A stretch of DNA of 64,000 nt, from assembly GCA_030602315.1 (NCBI GenBank), contig JAUVZY010000012.1:1-64000 (forward strand), given 5' to 3'. The notes under the pieces were generated by a model. The model made no database searches. It was not told where the DNA came from and was given only the letters and a program-made list of their open reading frames with translations. This DNA comes from Pseudomonadaceae bacterium (GTDB lineage: Bacteria > Pseudomonadota > Gammaproteobacteria > Pseudomonadales > Pseudomonadaceae). Below are positions 61,637 to 64,000 of the stretch, piece after piece (positions within the stretch are counted from its first letter, which is position 1; each line of letters begins with the position of its first letter). Position numbers and translations under genes: made by a program.

Positions 61637-62302
61637 TCAGCGCACTTGCGCCGAAAACAGCGCCGCGCAGCCCACCAGCTCGATCGACACGTTCTTGAAG
61701 CGACGCTCCAACTCGTGGCGCAGCGCCGGCAGCGTGTCGGCTTCGTTGCAGAAGATGCCCTTGGCGTTGTACACCGCCATCAGCCGCTGGGCCAGCGGAC
61801 TGCGCGGCACGTCGCCCTGCAGCAGGGTCGCGCCGAACACCTGGGCACCGGGGTTGAGCAGCGGCTTGAGATGGTCGAACAGCACGGCCTTGCGGCGGAT
61901 GTCGCCGGGCAGGCAGTGCAGCAGGTAGTTCAGCCCGAGCGAATCGAAGCGTTCGCCCTGGTAACTTACCGGCTCCAGTACGTTGCGCTGGTAGACCTCG
62001 GGCGAGTAGCGACTGATGCGATTGGCCGCGTAATCGAGCGAGTGCTCGTTCAGGTCCATCAGTGCGATGCGCGGCGTGCGGCTGGGATAGCGGGCGTGGT
62101 GCAGGAAGTAGCCAGTACCGACCCCGACATCCAGGTGGTTGGCCGACAGGTTCAGCTGATAGTGCTTGAGCAGGCGCTGGGTCGGGCATTTCCAGACGAA
62201 GCGGTTGGAGAAACCGAGCACCAGCAGGTCATACACGGGCAGGGTCAACTTGGTGTAGATCGCCTGGCCGGCGTTGACCTGTTCGAGGGAGATGTCGCTC
62301 AT
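61637..62302 (-). CDS. class I SAM-dependent methyltransferase
   Basis: This 221-residue soluble protein has the Rossmann SAM site LDVGVGTGYFL (about 57-67), an acidic end of strand two in IALMDLNEHSL, and motif IV LNYLLHCLPG. No substrate-defining domain is recognised. The likely targets are small metabolites. It may be co-transcribed with rnz. Confidence 0.85.
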   Translation of the reverse strand: MSDISLEQVNAGQAIYTKLTLPVYDLLVLGFSNRFVWKCPTQRLLKHYQLNLSANHLDVGVGTGYFLHHARYPSRTPRIALMDLNEHSLDYAANRISRYSPEVYQRNVLEPVSYQGERFDSLGLNYLLHCLPGDIRRKAVLFDHLKPLLNPGAQVFGATLLQGDVPRSPLAQRLMAVYNAKGIFCNEADTLPALRHELERRFKNVSIELVGCAALFSAQVR

Positions 62303-62528
62303 GGGATGTCCTTATGCAAAGCGCGAAAGGCCGGCGGCCTGCCGCGAAGGCCGGCACTCTAAGCCAAGGGCTGCGTGCCAACTAGGCGATGGAGCACAAA
62401 CTGGCGGCCCGGCCCTTCCTGCCAGAGCGTTAAGGAGTCGGCAGAACCGCCTGGGTCGCCTGTTTGCCCAACGCGGCGAAACCTGCCGGCGCAGCGGCTC
62501 GCGACTTTTCAGGTATGAGTCGGCTGAC

Positions 62529-62555
62529 AGGCGGGCGCCGTTGCAGCGCCCGCCT
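62529..62555 (-). terminator. hairpin after oadB
   Basis: A perfect stem AGGCGGGCGC (62529-62538) with its complement (62546-62555) closes a seven-base loop, beginning 5 bases after the oadB stop on the minus strand. No T-run follows, so the terminator is likely weak or Rho-assisted. Confidence 0.55.
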
Positions 62556-62560
62556 GCGGC

Positions 62561-63697
62561 TCAACCGGCCATGTTCAGGAGGATGCCGGCGGCCACCGCC
62601 GAGCCGATCACCCCGGCCACGTTCGGCCCCATGGCGTGCATCAGCAGGAAGTTCTGCGGATTGGCCTCCAGGCCGACCTTGTTCGCCACCCGGGCGGCCA
62701 TCGGCACCGCGGAGACCCCGGCCGCGCCGATCAGCGGGTTGATCTGATCCTTGCTCAGGCGATTCATGATCTTGGCCATGATCACCCCCGCGGCGGTGCC
62801 GCCGGCGAAGGCGACGATGCCCAGCAGCATGATCCCCAGGGTCTTCAGGTGCAGGAAGGCATCGGCCGAGAGCTTGGAACCCACCGCCAGCCCGAGAAAG
62901 ATGGTGACGATGTTGATCAGCGCATTGCGCGCGGTATCGGCCAGGCGATCCACCACGCCACATTCACGCAGCAGGTTGCCGAAGGCAAACATGCCCACCA
63001 GCGGCGCGGCATCGGGCAGCACCAGCGCCACCAGTACCGCCAGCATCAGCGGAAACACCATCTTCTCGGTGTGGCTGACGTGGCGCAGCTGGGTCATGAC
63101 GATGGCACGCTCCTTCTTGCTGGTCAGCGCGCGCATGATCGGCGGCTGGATCAGCGGCACCAGCGCCATGTAGGAGTAGGCGGCCACCGCGATCGGCCCG
63201 AGCAGATCCGGCGCCAGCTTGGCGGTGACGAAGATCGAGGTCGGCCCGTCGGCGCCGCCGATGATGGCGATGGACGCCGCTTCCTGCAGGCTGAAATCCA
63301 TCCCCGGCACGCCGAGGGCGCTCAGCGCCAGCGCGCCGAGCAGGGTGCCGAAGATGCCGAACTGCGCGGCGGCGCCAAGCAGCAGGGTCTTGGGGTTGGC
63401 CAGCATGGGACCGAAATCGGTCATCGCGCCGACGCCCATGAAGATCAGCAGCGGGAACACCCCGGTGGGCAGGCCCACCTCGTAGACCAGGTGCAGGATG
63501 CCGGCGCCCTCGGCCATGTTGGCCACCGGGATGTTGGCCAGCAGGCCGCCGAAGCCGATGGGAATCAGCAACAGCGGCTCGAAGCCCTTGCGGATCGCCA
63601 GGTAGATGAGGCCGAAGCAGACCAGCATCATGAAGACCTGCCCCGGTTCGATGTGGTACAGGCCGGTGCTGAACCAGAGTTTGCTCAAGGTTTCCAT
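62561..63697 (-). CDS. oadB: sodium-translocating decarboxylase beta subunit (oxaloacetate decarboxylase type)
   Basis: OadB is the membrane subunit that couples decarboxylation of biotin-bound CO2 to sodium export. The 378-residue product has about nine helices and the key segment [12 protein letters not shown] with Asp150, the conserved carboxylate of the sodium pathway, plus a late [13 protein letters not shown]. It starts 10 bases after the upstream biotin-carrier gene, with AAGGAG before its ATG. A gamma subunit is not visible in this window. Confidence 0.92.
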   Translation of the reverse strand: METLSKLWFSTGLYHIEPGQVFMMLVCFGLIYLAIRKGFEPLLLIPIGFGGLLANIPVANMAEGAGILHLVYEVGLPTGVFPLLIFMGVGAMTDFGPMLANPKTLLLGAAAQFGIFGTLLGALALSALGVPGMDFSLQEAASIAIIGGADGPTSIFVTAKLAPDLLGPIAVAAYSYMALVPLIQPPIMRALTSKKERAIVMTQLRHVSHTEKMVFPLMLAVLVALVLPDAAPLVGMFAFGNLLRECGVVDRLADTARNALINIVTIFLGLAVGSKLSADAFLHLKTLGIMLLGIVAFAGGTAAGVIMAKIMNRLSKDQINPLIGAAGVSAVPMAARVANKVGLEANPQNFLLMHAMGPNVAGVIGSAVAAGILLNMAG

Positions 63698-63707
63698 GGT
63701 CCGCTCC

Positions 63708-64000
63708 TTAGCCGATGGTCAGCAGGGTGTCGCCCACTGCCACCGCGTCGCCGACCTTGACGTTGACGCTGGCGATGGTGCCGGCCTTGAAGGCGCGGAT
63801 CTCGGTTTCCATCTTCATCGCCTCGAGGATCATCACCAGATCACCTTCCTGCACCAGCTGTCCGGGCTGGGCTACCACCTTGAAGATGTTGCCGGCCAGC
63901 GGGGCGGCCTGCGGCTCGCCGGCGGACGGCGCCGGGCTGGACGCCGCCGGCGCGCCGCTGGTGCCACCGAGCGGCTTGATGCCCTCGATGTCGCCGCCGT
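63708..64000 (-). CDS. oadA: C-terminal part of oxaloacetate decarboxylase alpha subunit (biotinyl domain)
   Basis: This is the last 96 or so residues of a protein that continues past the right edge. It contains an Ala/Pro-rich linker and a biotinyl domain with the lysine acceptor motif [12 protein letters not shown]. It ends in VGDTLLTIG just before the oadB start. The Ala-Pro linker and direct linkage to oadB suggest the alpha subunit of oxaloacetate decarboxylase, but a pyruvate carboxylase B-type protein would look the same from this fragment. Confidence 0.85.
   Translation of the reverse strand, partial: GGDIEGIKPLGGTSGAPAASSPAPSAGEPQAAPLAGNIFKVVAQPGQLVQEGDLVMILEAMKMETEIRAFKAGTIASVNVKVGDAVAVGDTLLTIG

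Overview
The window looks like chromosome from a Pseudomonas-type gammaproteobacterium, most likely the Stutzerimonas (Pseudomonas stutzeri) group. This rests on high GC, the near-recognisable CcoN start, CysB, OprI, TgpA, AcnD/PrpF, ThrH and the tesA / L,D-transpeptidase / oprI gene order. No tRNA, rRNA, CRISPR array, insertion sequence or prophage was seen. The content is mostly conserved housekeeping and core accessory genes.

Layout. 1-3.5 kb: start of a cbb3 oxidase operon (ccoN), a small alpha/beta hydrolase, then selD-mnmH-lipoprotein (selenium tRNA modification). 3.5-13.4 kb: a P-type cation ATPase, a moxR / DUF58 / tgpA operon, a chemoreceptor and a MltF-type lytic transglycosylase. 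13.4-20.3 kb: greB and a YbbAP-type ABC system divergent from tesA, a small cysteine protein, an L,D-transpeptidase, oprI and a small acetyltransferase. 20.3-32.2 kb: DAHP synthase, a universal stress protein, cysB, zipA-smc, moaA, ligA, cysH. 32.3-37.5 kb: thrH, pabB and a three-gene operon encoding a retropepsin-like protease, a membrane pseudo-transglutaminase and an ATP-grasp ligase. 37.6-44.5 kb: the 2-methylcitrate operon prpR-prpB-prpC-acnD-prpF. 44.6-53.5 kb: ppsR/ppsA, an SCP2 protein, sohB, an AcuI-like reductase, cysI with its DUF934 partner, and hsp20. 53.6-64 kb: EamA exporter, thioredoxin-like protein, Sel1 protein, RlmN-like enzyme, ppiC, ZIP transporter, LRR-kinase fusion, PsiE-like protein, rnz, methyltransferase and oadB with the end of its biotin-carrier partner.

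How it works together. Three FNR/Anr-type boxes were found, upstream of ccoN, the chemoreceptor and hsp20, which suggests that respiration, taxis and proteostasis here are tied to oxygen limitation. Sulfate assimilation is spread over cysB, cysH and cysI. Propionate use (prp) and gluconeogenesis (ppsA, oxaloacetate decarboxylase) point to growth on organic acids. Cell-envelope genes are numerous: tgpA, mltF-like, L,D-transpeptidase with its likely substrate OprI, and zipA.

The best candidate for an under-described system is the operon at 34413-37465. It pairs an ATP-grasp ligase with a membrane protein whose transglutaminase triad is visibly destroyed and an exported protease carrying the Asp-Thr-Gly motif. 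The LRR-kinase fusion at 58549-59847 is the second. Notable regulatory structures are a pair of palindromes around the prpR promoter about seven helical turns apart, a GNRA-capped hairpin between prpC and acnD, and a hairpin at the predicted 5' end of the oprI message.
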